Source: Portulaca oleracea
Taxonomy: Eukaryota > Streptophyta > Magnoliopsida > Caryophyllales > Portulacaceae
NCBI GenBank assembly: GCA_029582165.1
Contig: CM055887.1
Coordinates: forward strand, 18,151,190 to 18,215,189
DNA: 64,000 bases
Reading direction: 5' to 3'
Shown here: positions 47,004-56,779 of the stretch, in pieces
Numbering within the stretch: position 1 is the stretch's first letter
Layout of the letters: every line of letters starts with the position of its first letter
Notes under the pieces: model-generated
What the model was told of the DNA's origin: nothing
The model's input: only the letters and a program-made list of their open reading frames with translations
Database searches by the model: none
Program-made: the position numbers and the translations under genes

Positions 47004-48444
47004 ATATAAGGATCGAACCAGCTTGTACACTTGGCCAGGACCAATCTTATGATATCCTTGGGGAGGGATCGTGCAGTCTTCCTCATCAATGTATCCAGAA
47101 AGGAACGCATTGTTGATATCTAATTGATGTAGGTCCCAAGCTCTTGTAGTTGCCAAGGCAATAAGTACTCTAACTGTGCCAAATTTAGCAACTAGTGAGA
47201 AAGTGTGTTTGTAATCTTTATCTTTGACTTGTAAAAAAACCTCGAATAACAAGTCTTGTTTTATATCTTTCTATTGTTCCATCTTGTTTGAATTTGACTT
47301 TGTACACTCTTTTTGAGGTAAGTTCCTTCTTTCCTGGTGGTAAAGTAGTGAGTCCATGTGTCATTAGCTTCTAAAGCTGTTAGTTCTTTATCCATGGCCT
47401 CGATCCTTTCTGGATGTTGTTGGGATTGAGTAAAAGATGTAGGCTCAGGAGTGTGTAAAACTGCAACTAAAGATGTCACATATGATTGAGATAAATGAGA
47501 AAAATCAGTAGAGGCAAATAAAGGGTGGTTCACTACATAAGTGAAACTTTGGGATTGAAGATAAAAAGGGACTTGATGCATGATGTCCCTTGGATGGTAG
47601 ATCATAATCTTGAAGCAAAGCAGGTGGCTGCTTGGTTCTTGTAGATTTCCTAAAATGAACAACATCATCTGAAACAATGCTAGATTGAATCATATGACTA
47701 GAAACAGAAAAAGATGATTCGTAGTTATCAGGAGCAGCATGAGGAATGTAGTATTGATTAACATCATTGTCATGATTAAGAAAAATATCATAGTCAATAT
47801 TGTCAGTAACATTACCAAGATGGGTATTATTTTCAGGAATACTTGAAATAGTAGGAGCAGAGATGTGATGATTAATTGTATACTTGTCTTTTGACAAAAC
47901 ACTAAAAGGATTGTAAAGCCACATATTATCAAAAGAAAAAGAATGTTTAGAAATAGGAAAATGAGTATTAGCATCTTTGAAAGGGAAAATGTTTTCATGA
48001 AACAAAACATCCCTTCTATAAAAAATCTTATGAGTGGCAAAGATCAGACAACTTATATCATTGAAGACTAAAAGTATAACCAAGCAATATGCATTTGATG
48101 GCCTTTGAATCAAATTTATCTTTAGTAATCAAATTAACAGCAAAGCATAAGCAACCTATGAATTTTAGAGTAGATAGGTTAAGAGGGTTACCAAACATCA
48201 GTTCGTGAGGAGTTTTTCAGTTTAGCTTTGCTACAGGCAGCTTGTTGATAATATGAGTAACAGCTAGGATGCATTCCCCCTAGAATTTCTTTGGAAAATT
48301 TCCATGAAATTCAATAACCCTAGTTGTTTCAAGAAAGTGTTTATGCATCCTTTCAACAATACCATTTGTTAAGGTGTATAAGTCATGGATCTTTGATGTA
48401 TAATGCCATATGTGGCAAATAATTGAGCACAAGAAGTAATTCAA
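47004..48444 (-). pseudogene. Copia-1 integrase end and reverse transcriptase start
   Basis: From right to left the minus strand reads the late integrase core (a GIVERMHKHFLETTR-like block at about 48330), a linker with HKIFYRRDVLFHENIFPF, then the polymerase start AMDKELTALEANDTW and VKDKDYKHTFSLVAKFGTVR, followed by LHQLDINNAFLSGYIDEE and RSLYGL at the LARD insertion. Frame changes lie near 47505 and 47260 and stops are present. The first half is repeated at 54342-55044. Confidence 0.85.
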
Positions 48445-48797
48445 AAAATTACTTAGAGGTACCCTAACTTTTGAAGAAACAATTTTTTGGTACCCTAACT
48501 TTTCAAATCTAATTTTGTGGTACCCTTACTTTTAGGATTAGAAATTACTAGGTGAATTTCCGGCGAAACTCCGATTGATTCAAATCATTTTCGTCCACAA
48601 AAACAAATGACATTTTCGTCCACAAAAACACTTAATCAATTTCCCGCCTAAAACTCACCGTTAAATTCAAATCATTGGCCGAAAATTCACCTAATTATTT
48701 CTAATTCTAAAAGTTAGGGTACCCCAAAATTAGTTTTTAAAAGTTGGGGTACCAGAAAAACATTTCACCAAAAATTAGGGTACCGCTTAATAATTTT
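48445..48797. mobile_element. Foldback MITE in Copia-1 integrase
   Basis: 353 bp. Long inverted arms begin AAAATTACTTAGAGGTACCC and return as GGGTACC...TAATTTT. Most of the outer 110 bases on each side can pair. It splits the integrase reading between DNGTEFLNTS and the downstream part. No clear target duplication was seen. Confidence 0.7.
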
Positions 48798-49067
48798 CTG
48801 GAAGTATTTAGGAATTCAGTACCATTATCACTTCTAGCCACACATATTTTGCTGTCAAATTGTGTGGAAACCATATTTATAAATCCCTTTTCCGCTCTTA
48901 TCTCTAGTTTTTAATCTCTGGTGTCAATTTATAATCTCTTTTCGCTCTTATCTTTAGTTGTTTGTGGTTTGCTTGAGTATCCTACGATCCTATCATATAA
49001 AAAAAAATAGAAAACAATCTGTTACAACCACCTTAACTAACTAACTAACAAATTAAGGTATAGTTCA
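48798..49067 (-). pseudogene. Copia-1 5' LTR stub fused to integrase start
   Basis: The minus strand starts with 75 or so bases of LTR (49067 down), then a filler with two copies of a 32-bp unit around GATAAGAGCG, then the integrase motif CVARSDNGTEFLN. The rest of the LTR, gag and protease are deleted. Confidence 0.7.
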
Positions 49068-49129
49068 CGAGAAACTTTGATCATTGATTTGATGATGTTA
49101 ATTCCTTTTTTGAGTGTTGTAAGAGCTAG

Positions 49130-49132
<3 letters not shown>

Positions 49133-49173
<41 letters not shown>
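49133..49173. repeat. (TA)n microsatellite at the LINE-A 3' end
   Basis: A pure TA run. It probably forms the tail of the LINE in place of poly(A). Confidence 0.9.
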
Positions 49174-49176
<3 letters not shown>

Positions 49177-49266
49177 CTAAAAGGAGTGAGCCATTTTCCC
49201 ATTCAAACTTAATCAAAATACAACTTACTCCGGGCATACCCAGAGACAACCCACACAACAACCAAA

Positions 49267-50487
49267 TTAAAAGACAACCACCCCATGAAACTTAGCTATG
49301 CAATCTCTACTAATCATCGTAGCTAGGATTTCCACACCCCTCCCCAAGTTACCATGAGATCTACTATTCCTTTCTTTCCAAATATAATAAATCAATCCTG
49401 TATACAAGAGAAAGACTTTCTGTTTCTGAGATTTCGAATAAGTCTCATTCTTCATCACAGCATCCATCCACTCCTGGTCACCATGAAGCTGAAATCCAAA
49501 CTCGTTCACAATAATATTCGGAACACTGCTACTGTAAGAGCAACTAAAGAACAAATGCCCATGACTTTCAATGTCCTTTTCACACAACCACCATCTTGAA
49601 GCTTAAGCAAACCCAAACTTTTGTATTCTATCCAGAGTAGTGAGTCTGTTTTGGATTGCCATCCAAGCAATAAAAGAAAGATTCGGTATCCTCGACTTAT
49701 TCCAAATCAGTCTTGTCCAAGGGGGTTATTCATCAGTCTTTTTTAAAAGATAATAAGATTTGGCAATTGAATAAGACTCATCTATTGTAATCTGATCAAT
49801 AATGCAATCCCTCACCTTCAACAAATGTCTCCAGTACCAAGCGCAATTTTGGGATGGCTTACAATCCCATATAGAGGTCTTCTTGAGATAGATGTGGTGT
49901 ACCCATCTAATCTAATGTGAATTTTTGCCCTGAGCAATATTCCTAATATGTTTTCCAATAGCCGCATAATTCCACTTGTAAACATCTCGGATCCCTAGAC
50001 CCCCATTATGCTTGAATTTACAGCAGTTCTCCTATGATATAGGAGGACTGTGTGTATCACCCCACAGAAACTTACGACAGATTTTTACAATATGATCAAA
50101 GACATATCATGGAATAAAGAAGATCTGAGCCCAATAAGAGTGGATTGACATCAAGATACCGTTCACAAGCTCTACTCTTCCTGCATAAGTGAGCTTATTG
50201 ACTGCCCAACCTCTGATTCTGGAATAAATTTTGTCAATAATAATCTGGCAATCTTCCTTAGTCAGTTTTGTAGGTTTGAGGGGTACCCCAAGATATCGAA
50301 AAGGAAGATTCCCCTCTCTGAAGCAAGTCTGCGCGATGAGATTCTGTTTCACAAGTAGTGAGACCCCAACAATAACAATCTCCGATTTAGAGGAGTTGAT
50401 ATCAATCCCCGAGGCAGAGTTGAACTTCCCAAAGGCACTGAGAAGGCAACATATACTACTCTCGTCCGCATAACAAAACAAAAGAAG
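49267..50487 (-). pseudogene. LINE-A ORF2 3' part: polymerase end and zinc-binding domain
   Basis: The minus strand reads the late reverse transcriptase (FGKFNSASGIDINSSKSEIV, FRYLGVPLKP, IRGWAVNKLTYAGRVELVN), then after broken parts the zinc-binding end CEKDIESHGHLFFSCSYS with YYIWKERNSRSHG. These are standard for plant L1-type ORF2. The catalytic FADD pair is gone: the deletion joint falls in that motif, where filler encodes other residues. Frame breaks lie near 50100 and 49600. Confidence 0.88.
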
Positions 50488-50509
50488 GTTGATATCAATC
50501 ACCCAATTG

Positions 50510-51130
50510 CACCATTTTTTGCTCCCCCTCCTTCGCGTTTCCCTAGGTCAGCGAGCTTCTCGAGGCAAACCGGGTCAGGCCTGACTCGCCTGAATACCTG
50601 CTGGTATGCTGGGGAAAAGCCCAAATGTGCGCTTCCCGAGGCAATTCGGGTCGGGCCTGATTCGTCAAAATACCTATCAGTATGTTGGGCCTGGGAAAAG
50701 CCCAGTTGCAAGCTTCTCAAGGTCAGCATGCTTCCTAAGGTAATCCGGACGGGCCTGACCCAACAGAATACCTGCCGGTATGTTGGGCCTTGGAAAAGCC
50801 CAGTTGCACGCTTCCCGAGGTAACCCAAGCCGAGCATAGCCCATCCGAATACCTGCCGGTATGTTGCGGTTGGGAAAAGCCCAGCTCCACGCGTATCGAG
50901 TTCAGCATGTTTCCCAAGGTAACCCGGGTCGTGCATGACCCACCTGAATACCTGCAGGTATGTTGGGCCTGCGAAAAGCCTAGTTGCACGCTTCCCCTTT
51001 TTTTGGGCTCTTTTGTAATTTTTTTTGGGGGGTTTTCCTTCATTATTTTTTTCATTTCGAAATTGTTGGCATTTTTCTAAATTATTCTAAAATAAAAGAA
51101 ACTCCAAATAAATTGTAATATTTATAAAGC
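50510..51130 (-). repeat. LTR fragment between LINE-A ORF1 and ORF2
   Basis: It carries AATACC-N4-GGTAT palindromes at 50593, 50669, 50767, 50848 and 50947 (gaps 76, 98, 81, 99) and ends in a T-rich part resembling the end of the Tat-1 LTR. The matching piece in LINE-B is 62190-62815, and part of it is also at 54120-54341. Confidence 0.8.
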
Positions 51131-51155
51131 TGAATTGAATGACAAAATTCACCGT

Positions 51156-52291
51156 CTATAGCATCCTAGTCTTGACTAGGAATTTTCTATGCATCATTAC
51201 CCAAGCATAGAAAGAGTGTTGGGAGTGTTTAGCTTGTTCCATACAAGCCTTACCCAGGCCCATTTTTCTTCTTCCAAATGGGTTTAGTATTCTGCCGGCA
51301 TTGAGCAGACAAGTGACCATACATATTACATTTAGTGCAATAGATTGGTTTCCATTCATAAACCACCTTCTGTTCCTTCAAGAAACCTTCATCATCAACA
51401 AAGTGTAAAGAATCTGGAAACTCTCCATCCAACTTGATATAAATAAGCACACGAGCAAAGTTAAGCATAGCTTTAGCAGTAGTAGTATAATAAGTTTCAA
51501 ATGGAATACCCCAAGTTACTAGAAATCTTCCCTAGGCCTGAAAAACTCCAGAATTTCCATTCTATTCCTAGAAATTGAACCCAAACAGGAATCGAAGCAA
51601 GCTTATCCTTAATAATAGGATCACCCAGTTGCCATGCTTTGAAGACCATGGGTTTTCGATCAAAATATATGACTCTCTGGCTTAATATTTCATCCCGTTC
51701 CTCGATAGATTGAAATCTGAATAGAAAAATTCCCGATTCATGTCAATAGTTCCTTTCCATACCCTTACTACCCCATCTTTTACGAACAAAACTATCTACA
51801 GCAGGCAGAGGGGGATTAGCACCCAGAACATACGCCAAAATAGATGGTTTCCAGAATGAAATTTCATATTCTAAATCTTGTTTATCCAAAACTTGCATAG
51901 CTACTCTCTCTTTAACCACAGGTTCATAAAACTTCAATGACATACCTCGCTTCTGATCCAAAGTTGTACCATCAGCAGGGGGTTTGATTGTTTGTGCCTT
52001 CTCTTCCAAAATATCAGCCCAAGTCTTCATTTCCATCAAAACTTTTGTAATGTCACCAACTTTTAGAGAAGGATCGTCCTTAGATGCAATAGTTGCTATT
52101 CCTACAACTTCCATCTCCTTGCTCGAATTTAGAATGTCAATAACAGGAGACTCAAAATTCAAGCATCTAGTGGCCGACGGATTGCTATCAGGGGTCGAAA
52201 TTCCAAATTCAGTTGGTGTAATTGAAGAGCATCGATCTCCACCAGCAGATTTTTGGGATTTCTTCTTAATCGGCAGTTTTCTCCTTCCCAT
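51156..52291 (-). pseudogene. LINE-A ORF1: DUF4283-type protein with CCHC zinc knuckle
   Basis: It starts MGRRKLPIKKKS at 52291. The frame 52291-51743 has the DUF4283-like block FWKPSILAYVLGANPPLP. After a shift, 51468-51156 ends with the knuckle CTKCNMYGHLSAQC (C-x2-C-x4-H-x4-C) and KPIWKKKNGPG. ORF1 of plant L1 elements binds element RNA. A frame break near 51760 and stops near 51540 inactivate it. Confidence 0.85.
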
Positions 52292-52438
52292 GCTTAGAGA
52301 GAGAAGCTCTAGCTAGAGAGAGAAAACTTCATTATATATATATTTGAAACAATGTGAGATTTTATTTCCAAAACAGACACTTGAGCCCAAGATTGATTTG
52401 ATGATGTTAATTCATTTTTTGTGTGTTGTAGGTGCTAG

Positions 52439-52439
<1 letters not shown>

Positions 52440-52492
<53 letters not shown>
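52440..52492. repeat. (TA)n microsatellite
   Basis: A pure TA run following a copy of the sequence that also precedes the LINE tail at 49084. Confidence 0.9.
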
Positions 52493-52496
<4 letters not shown>

Positions 52497-52569
52497 AATG
52501 CGAGATTTTATTTCAGAAACAAGCACTTGAGCCCAAGAGAAAACAAGACTTAGCTACACAACATATTTA

Positions 52570-52935
52570 TACAATGATTATACTTGTTTGATCTCATGGC
52601 AATATATAAAGTTCTATTTCTGAGGTTTTGATGCTTTGGGCAGTGCTTGAAGGTTGCTTTGTAATGTTCTTGAAGTTGCAGCTATTTCGAGCGAGCCATA
52701 GATTTTAGGCATACGACATGATACCAACAAATAGCAGCTGCTTGTGAGCCCTCCTAGCTTTCGTGTGCAGGTTCTTTTTGCACCTGGTCTCCTGGTTAAA
52801 AGCTTCAGGAAATATGATCCATGAGTTGATTTGGCCAGACAGTAGTGGTGTAGAAGCAGTTGTAAATTAAGTGATCTACTATTTCATCTTGTTGATGGTA
52901 GAGGGGACAAGTCAGAGAGAGGTTAGGAATGTGCA
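52570..52935 (-). pseudogene. Second LINE scrap (ORF2 zinc-binding end)
   Basis: The minus strand reads CPLYHQQDEIVDHLIYNC followed by a WYHVVCLKS-like stretch, similar to the zinc-binding end of L1-type ORF2. It is short and broken and not part of LINE-A. Confidence 0.5.
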
Positions 52936-54341
52936 GTTGTGGGACCCGGGAAAATCCCCATGGTATCCCACGCGGTGAATGACGAGTCGAAATGGGTGTC
53001 TTATCTTTGAGGGGATTTACTCGAATTTCCCGTTAATTAATTATTGAGCTAAATCGACTTTTAAAATTTTATTTGAAATTTTAGAATTTTATCCATCCAG
53101 AAAAAGAAGAAGCAACAGTACAAGAATACAACAAAAAGACCCGAGGCCGGACCAGAGGCTACTAACCATGTAAATACATGGCGGTATTCTGCCAGTCAGT
53201 GGCCCGAGAACGAGTTCCAAAGCCAGGAGTCAGAATCTGAGCTAAAGGACTGGCCTGAATACCACCAAGCATTTTGTCAGTCAGTAGTCCAGGAATGACT
53301 TCTTAAGTCGGGAGTCAGAATCCGAGCCAAACGACTAGCCCGAATACCGGCAGGTATTCTGCTGGCCAGGGCTTGGGATATCCGGGGCAAATCCGTGTCA
53401 AGCTTCGAAATTATTCCGTCGAAATTCAAATTTTCTGTTCGTAGATTAACTTTCTAAAATCGAAATATAAAGCCAAAAAAATGAAAGAAACGAAAAGACG
53501 GAGTTGAATAAAGAGTCGCTAATTAATTTTTAAATGAGAATTAATAAACTCAAAATTAATTACTCCAAAAACCACGAACCATGTGATTCGGATCGGAGGG
53601 TAAGGTTACGAATTCGAGTATGAAAATTCTCGAATCCGCCCGTTCAACGAACAAACTCTAATAAACCGGTTAATTAAAGAAAAGAATAGAAATAAAGAAT
53701 TAATTAGTGTAATTTATATTATTTAGTTACATACAAATTCAATATTAAATGCGAGAAACAATTGAATATAAAAGCGAAAGCGATAATGAACATGAATAAA
53801 TTCCATTTACAAGCATTCAAGTTTAATTAGGTCGAATTTATTGTTAAATCATGTTACTAGATAATACAAGTGAAGTAAAGGAGTAGAGAGAGAGAGAGAG
53901 AAACTAAAAGGCCAAGTAAGTGAATGCAAAATGAATGAGACTGAGGGGGAGAGGAGAGAAGATGAAATCACCCAGTATCAATACGCTAGGGTGATTTCAG
54001 TGTAAAGGGTGAATGGAATAGGATGGAGTATTTAAGCTGAAATAGGGGTAGAAATTAGGGTAAAAAATGAGAGGATAGCAGCATGATACTGCGCAGCATC
54101 TTTGGGCTTTGAGGCGCGCCAGTGTGCGTTTCCCTAGGTCAGCGAGCTTCTCGAGGCAAACCGAAGTCGACTACTTTGAATACTGCCGTATCTTTGTGGA
54201 AAAGCCCAAATGTGTGGTTCCCGAGGCAATTCCGGTCGGGCCTGATTCGTCAAAATACCTATCAGTATGTTGGGCCTGGGAAAAGCCCAGTTGCAAGCTT
54301 CTCAAGGTCAACACGCTTCCTGAGGTAACCGGGACGGGTTT
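52936..54341 (-). repeat. Truncated Tat-1-like LTR
   Basis: It starts TGTGGGACCCGGGAAAATCC like the Tat-1 LTR and keeps its order: palindromes (53341 and degenerate ones near 53180 and 53250), the GAGTCGC(C/T)AATTAATTTTT block, and the ATCAATACGCTAGGGTGATT block. It is cut at 54341 at the duplication joint. Confidence 0.85.
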
Positions 54342-55044
54342 GAGGAATGTAGTATTGATTAACATCATTGTCATGATTAAGAACAATATCATGGTCAATA
54401 TTGTCAGTAACATTACCAAGATGGGTATTATTTTTAGGAATACTTGAAATAGTAGGAGCAGAGATGTGATGATTAATTGTATACTTGTCTTTTGACAAAA
54501 CACTAAAAGGATTGTAAAGCCACATATTATCAAAAGCAAAAGAATGTTTAGAAATAAGAAAATGAGTATTAGCATCTTTGAAAGGGAAAATGTTTTCTTG
54601 AAACAAAACATCCCTTCTATAAAAAATCTTATGAGTGGCAAGATCAGACAACTTATATCATTGAAGACTAAAAGTATAACCAAGCAATATGCATTTGATG
54701 GCCTTTGAATCAAATTTATCTTTAGTAATCAAATTAACAGCAAAGCATAAACAACCTATGAATTTTAGAGTAGATAGGTTAAGAGGGTTACCAAACATCA
54801 GTTCATGAGGAGTTTTTCAGTTTAGCTTTGCTACAGGCAGCTTGTTGATAATATGAGTAACAGCTAGGATGCATTCCACCAAGAATTTCTTGGGAAAATT
54901 TCCATGAAATTCAATAACCCTAGTTGTTTCAAGAAAGTGTTTATGCATCCTTTCAACAATACCATCTGTTAAGGTGTTTAAGTCATAGATCTTTGATGTA
55001 TAATGCCATATGTGGCAAATAATTGAGCACAAGAAGTAATTAAA
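54342..55044 (-). pseudogene. Copia-1 integrase end, copy B
   Basis: It matches 47741-48444. The minus strand keeps GIVERMHKHFLETTRVIEFH in an open frame at 55032-54817, followed by the linker with HKIFYRRDVLF. It is cut at 54341, so no polymerase remains. Confidence 0.85.
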
Positions 55045-55060
55045 AAAATTACTTAGAGGT

Positions 55061-55413
55061 TGTAGACACCGGATTTTGTACCGGTATTAGTTTTGGTTAT
55101 TTGTAAAAAATAAGCTAGCCGAGTAATTTAGTGGCATGCAAACCCATTTCTTTTCTAACCCAGAAGCAAGCAAAACTGGCCAATAACACCAACCCAAACC
55201 CGTCTGCGTTGGGCCCACGTTACTTCCGCCTCCAGCCAAACCCGTCTGATGTTCACCCAGTTTTCATCCCATTCTCCAGCCCAAACCCGTCTGGGTTTAT
55301 TGATTCCGCGGCTATAAACTACAACCCTAAACGTACCCCTAATCTCCTCATTCCACTATAAATTAAACCCTAATCCCTCTCATTTTTCCCACACAGGATT
55401 ATGCTAGAGTATT
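55061..55413 (+). repeat. Tat-3 5' LTR, truncated
   Basis: 353 bp, nearly identical to 56780-57132, then abruptly different. It holds AAACCCGTCTGGGTTT-type palindromes near 55196, 55238 and 55283. Confidence 0.9.
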
Positions 55414-55956
55414 CCTCTCGGCCAAATTCAGACGGGTTTGGGTCTGTCTGTCGGCTCACAAAAAAAAAGGAAAAGAGCCCAACTCTCGGTCCAACCCAGA
55501 CGGGTTTGGGTCTGCCTCCCTTACTCAGCAGCTGACCCGCAATTCAGCCCAACCCAGAGGGGTTTGGGCCTTCTTCCATTTCATCCGCTCAGTGCAGCCC
55601 AACCCAGACGGGTTTGACAAAAAAAAAAAAAAAAGCATGCAAAAACCCAGACGGGTTTTATGGGCCATCGCAGCCTGAAATGAGCCCAAACTCGTCTCCG
55701 CAACTCAAGCCCAGTGCAGGCCTATACCCATGAAGCTATGGCAAACTCAAGCCCACTTCCGAGAGCTAAAGCACGACTGACAGGTAAATTTTCTGACTCA
55801 CTCTTAGTTTTAGATAAACTGATGCCCTCCTTCTCTTTTTGCAGAACAATGCACAAAATACGTCGGTCGTCAGGCGGTTACAAAAAGACGAACTCATCTT
55901 CAACGGCCGTCATCGGGCCCTCACAATGCGATGACACCCTTTTCAGCACACAGACA
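55414..55956. repeat. Tat-3 interior with AAACCC-AGAC-GGGTTT palindromes
   Basis: Palindromes start near 55424, 55492, 55550, 55600 and 55643, 43-68 bp apart. No coding sequence is recognisable. Confidence 0.8.
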
Positions 55957-56650
55957 CAAGTCACGCACTCCACGGCGAAATGAAGTGCGTGACCTTGATC
56001 TACCTCACGGCGAAATGAAGTGGATCAACTCATCATCTCAATATGCTTCACGGCGAAATGAAGCACGTCACCTTGATCTACGTCACGGCGAAATGAAGTA
56101 GATCAACTCATCACGGCATGCTTCACGGCGAAATGAAGCACGTCACCTCGATCCACCTCACGGCGAAATGAAGTGGATCACCTCATCATCCTGGCAGGCT
56201 TCACGGCGAAATGAAGCACGTCACCCAGATCCATCTCACGGCGAAATAAAGTGGATCAACTCATCATCACGACATGCTTCACGGTGAAATGAAGCATGTC
56301 ACCCTGATCCACCTCACGGCGAAATGAAGTGGATCACCTCATCATCCTGGCATGCTTCACGGCGAAATGAAGCACGTCACCTCGATCCACCTCACGGCGA
56401 AATGAAGTGGATCACCTCATCATCCTGGCATGCGTCACGGCGAAATGAAGCATGCCTCCTAGATCCGCGTCACGGCGAAATGAAGCGGATCGACTCCGAC
56501 CAGCTTTACGGAAGAAACTAAGCAGGTCAACCCACACAGACACAGGTCTAGCACTTCACAGCAAAATGAAGTGCATGACCTTGATCTACCTCACGGCGAA
56601 ATGAGGCGGATCAATTCGGTCAGCTTTACGGAAGAAACTAAGCAGGCCAA
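55957..56650 (+). repeat. Array of about 16 hairpins with constant loop CGGCGAAA
   Basis: Each unit has a stem closed by TCA/TGA around CGGCGAAA. Two hairpin types alternate (a GATC-ended stem and a TGCT-ended stem); in the middle the pair repeats every 78 bp (56121, 56199, 56277, 56355). Stems differ between units but mostly stay paired, for example GATCTAC/GTAGATC, GATCCAC/GTGGATC and GATCCGC/GCGGATC. It lies before the purine tract. Confidence 0.9.
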
Positions 56651-56760
56651 CCAACATCGACGCAGGACCAAGCTTCCAAGCGTCAACCAGCTTCAGAACA
56701 GGCTTCTGATTCATATCCAAGATCATCAAGACTACTTTGATCGTCGTTTTACTCAAACTC

Positions 56761-56779
56761 GATCAAAGTGGGGGCTATC
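56761..56779 (+). promoter_or_regulatory. Tat-3 polypurine tract
   Basis: CAAAGTGGGGGCTATC directly before the 3' LTR; it shares its core with Tat-1. Confidence 0.85.

Larger units (their letters stand above)
1..49067 (-). mobile_element. Copia-1, old minus-strand Ty1/copia element broken by nested insertions
   Basis: This is the outermost element. Its pieces, read on the minus strand, are 49067-47004, 37354-36995 and 1113-1. Across both large insertions the reverse transcriptase reading resumes at the expected residue. The 5' LTR starts at 49067 and the 3' LTR starts at 367; both begin TGAACTATACC on the minus strand. The 5' end has a large deletion running from early LTR into integrase, so gag and protease are gone. 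The 3' LTR runs off the left edge of the window. Stops and frameshifts are common, so it is a dead copy. Confidence 0.85.
47741..52340. repeat. Duplication copy A
   Basis: It aligns in the same order and orientation with 54342-64000, with only scattered base changes by eye. Differences are Tat-3 (only in B), a 2.1-kb LINE deletion (only in A) and different TA-repeat lengths. Confidence 0.9.
49174..52340 (-). mobile_element. LINE-A, L1-type non-LTR element (internally deleted)
   Basis: The 5' end is near 52340 and the (TA)n tail is at 49173 on the minus strand. It has ORF1, an LTR fragment, and only the 3' part of ORF2. Compared with LINE-B it lost the endonuclease and most of the polymerase. 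Confidence 0.85.

Noticed and set aside
121..51160. Shared AAATTCACCGTCTAT in the Copia-1 LTR (about 125) and next to the LINE LTR fragment (about 51145)
   Set aside because: A 15-base match of this kind is expected a few times by chance in 64 kb, and the surrounding sequence does not align.
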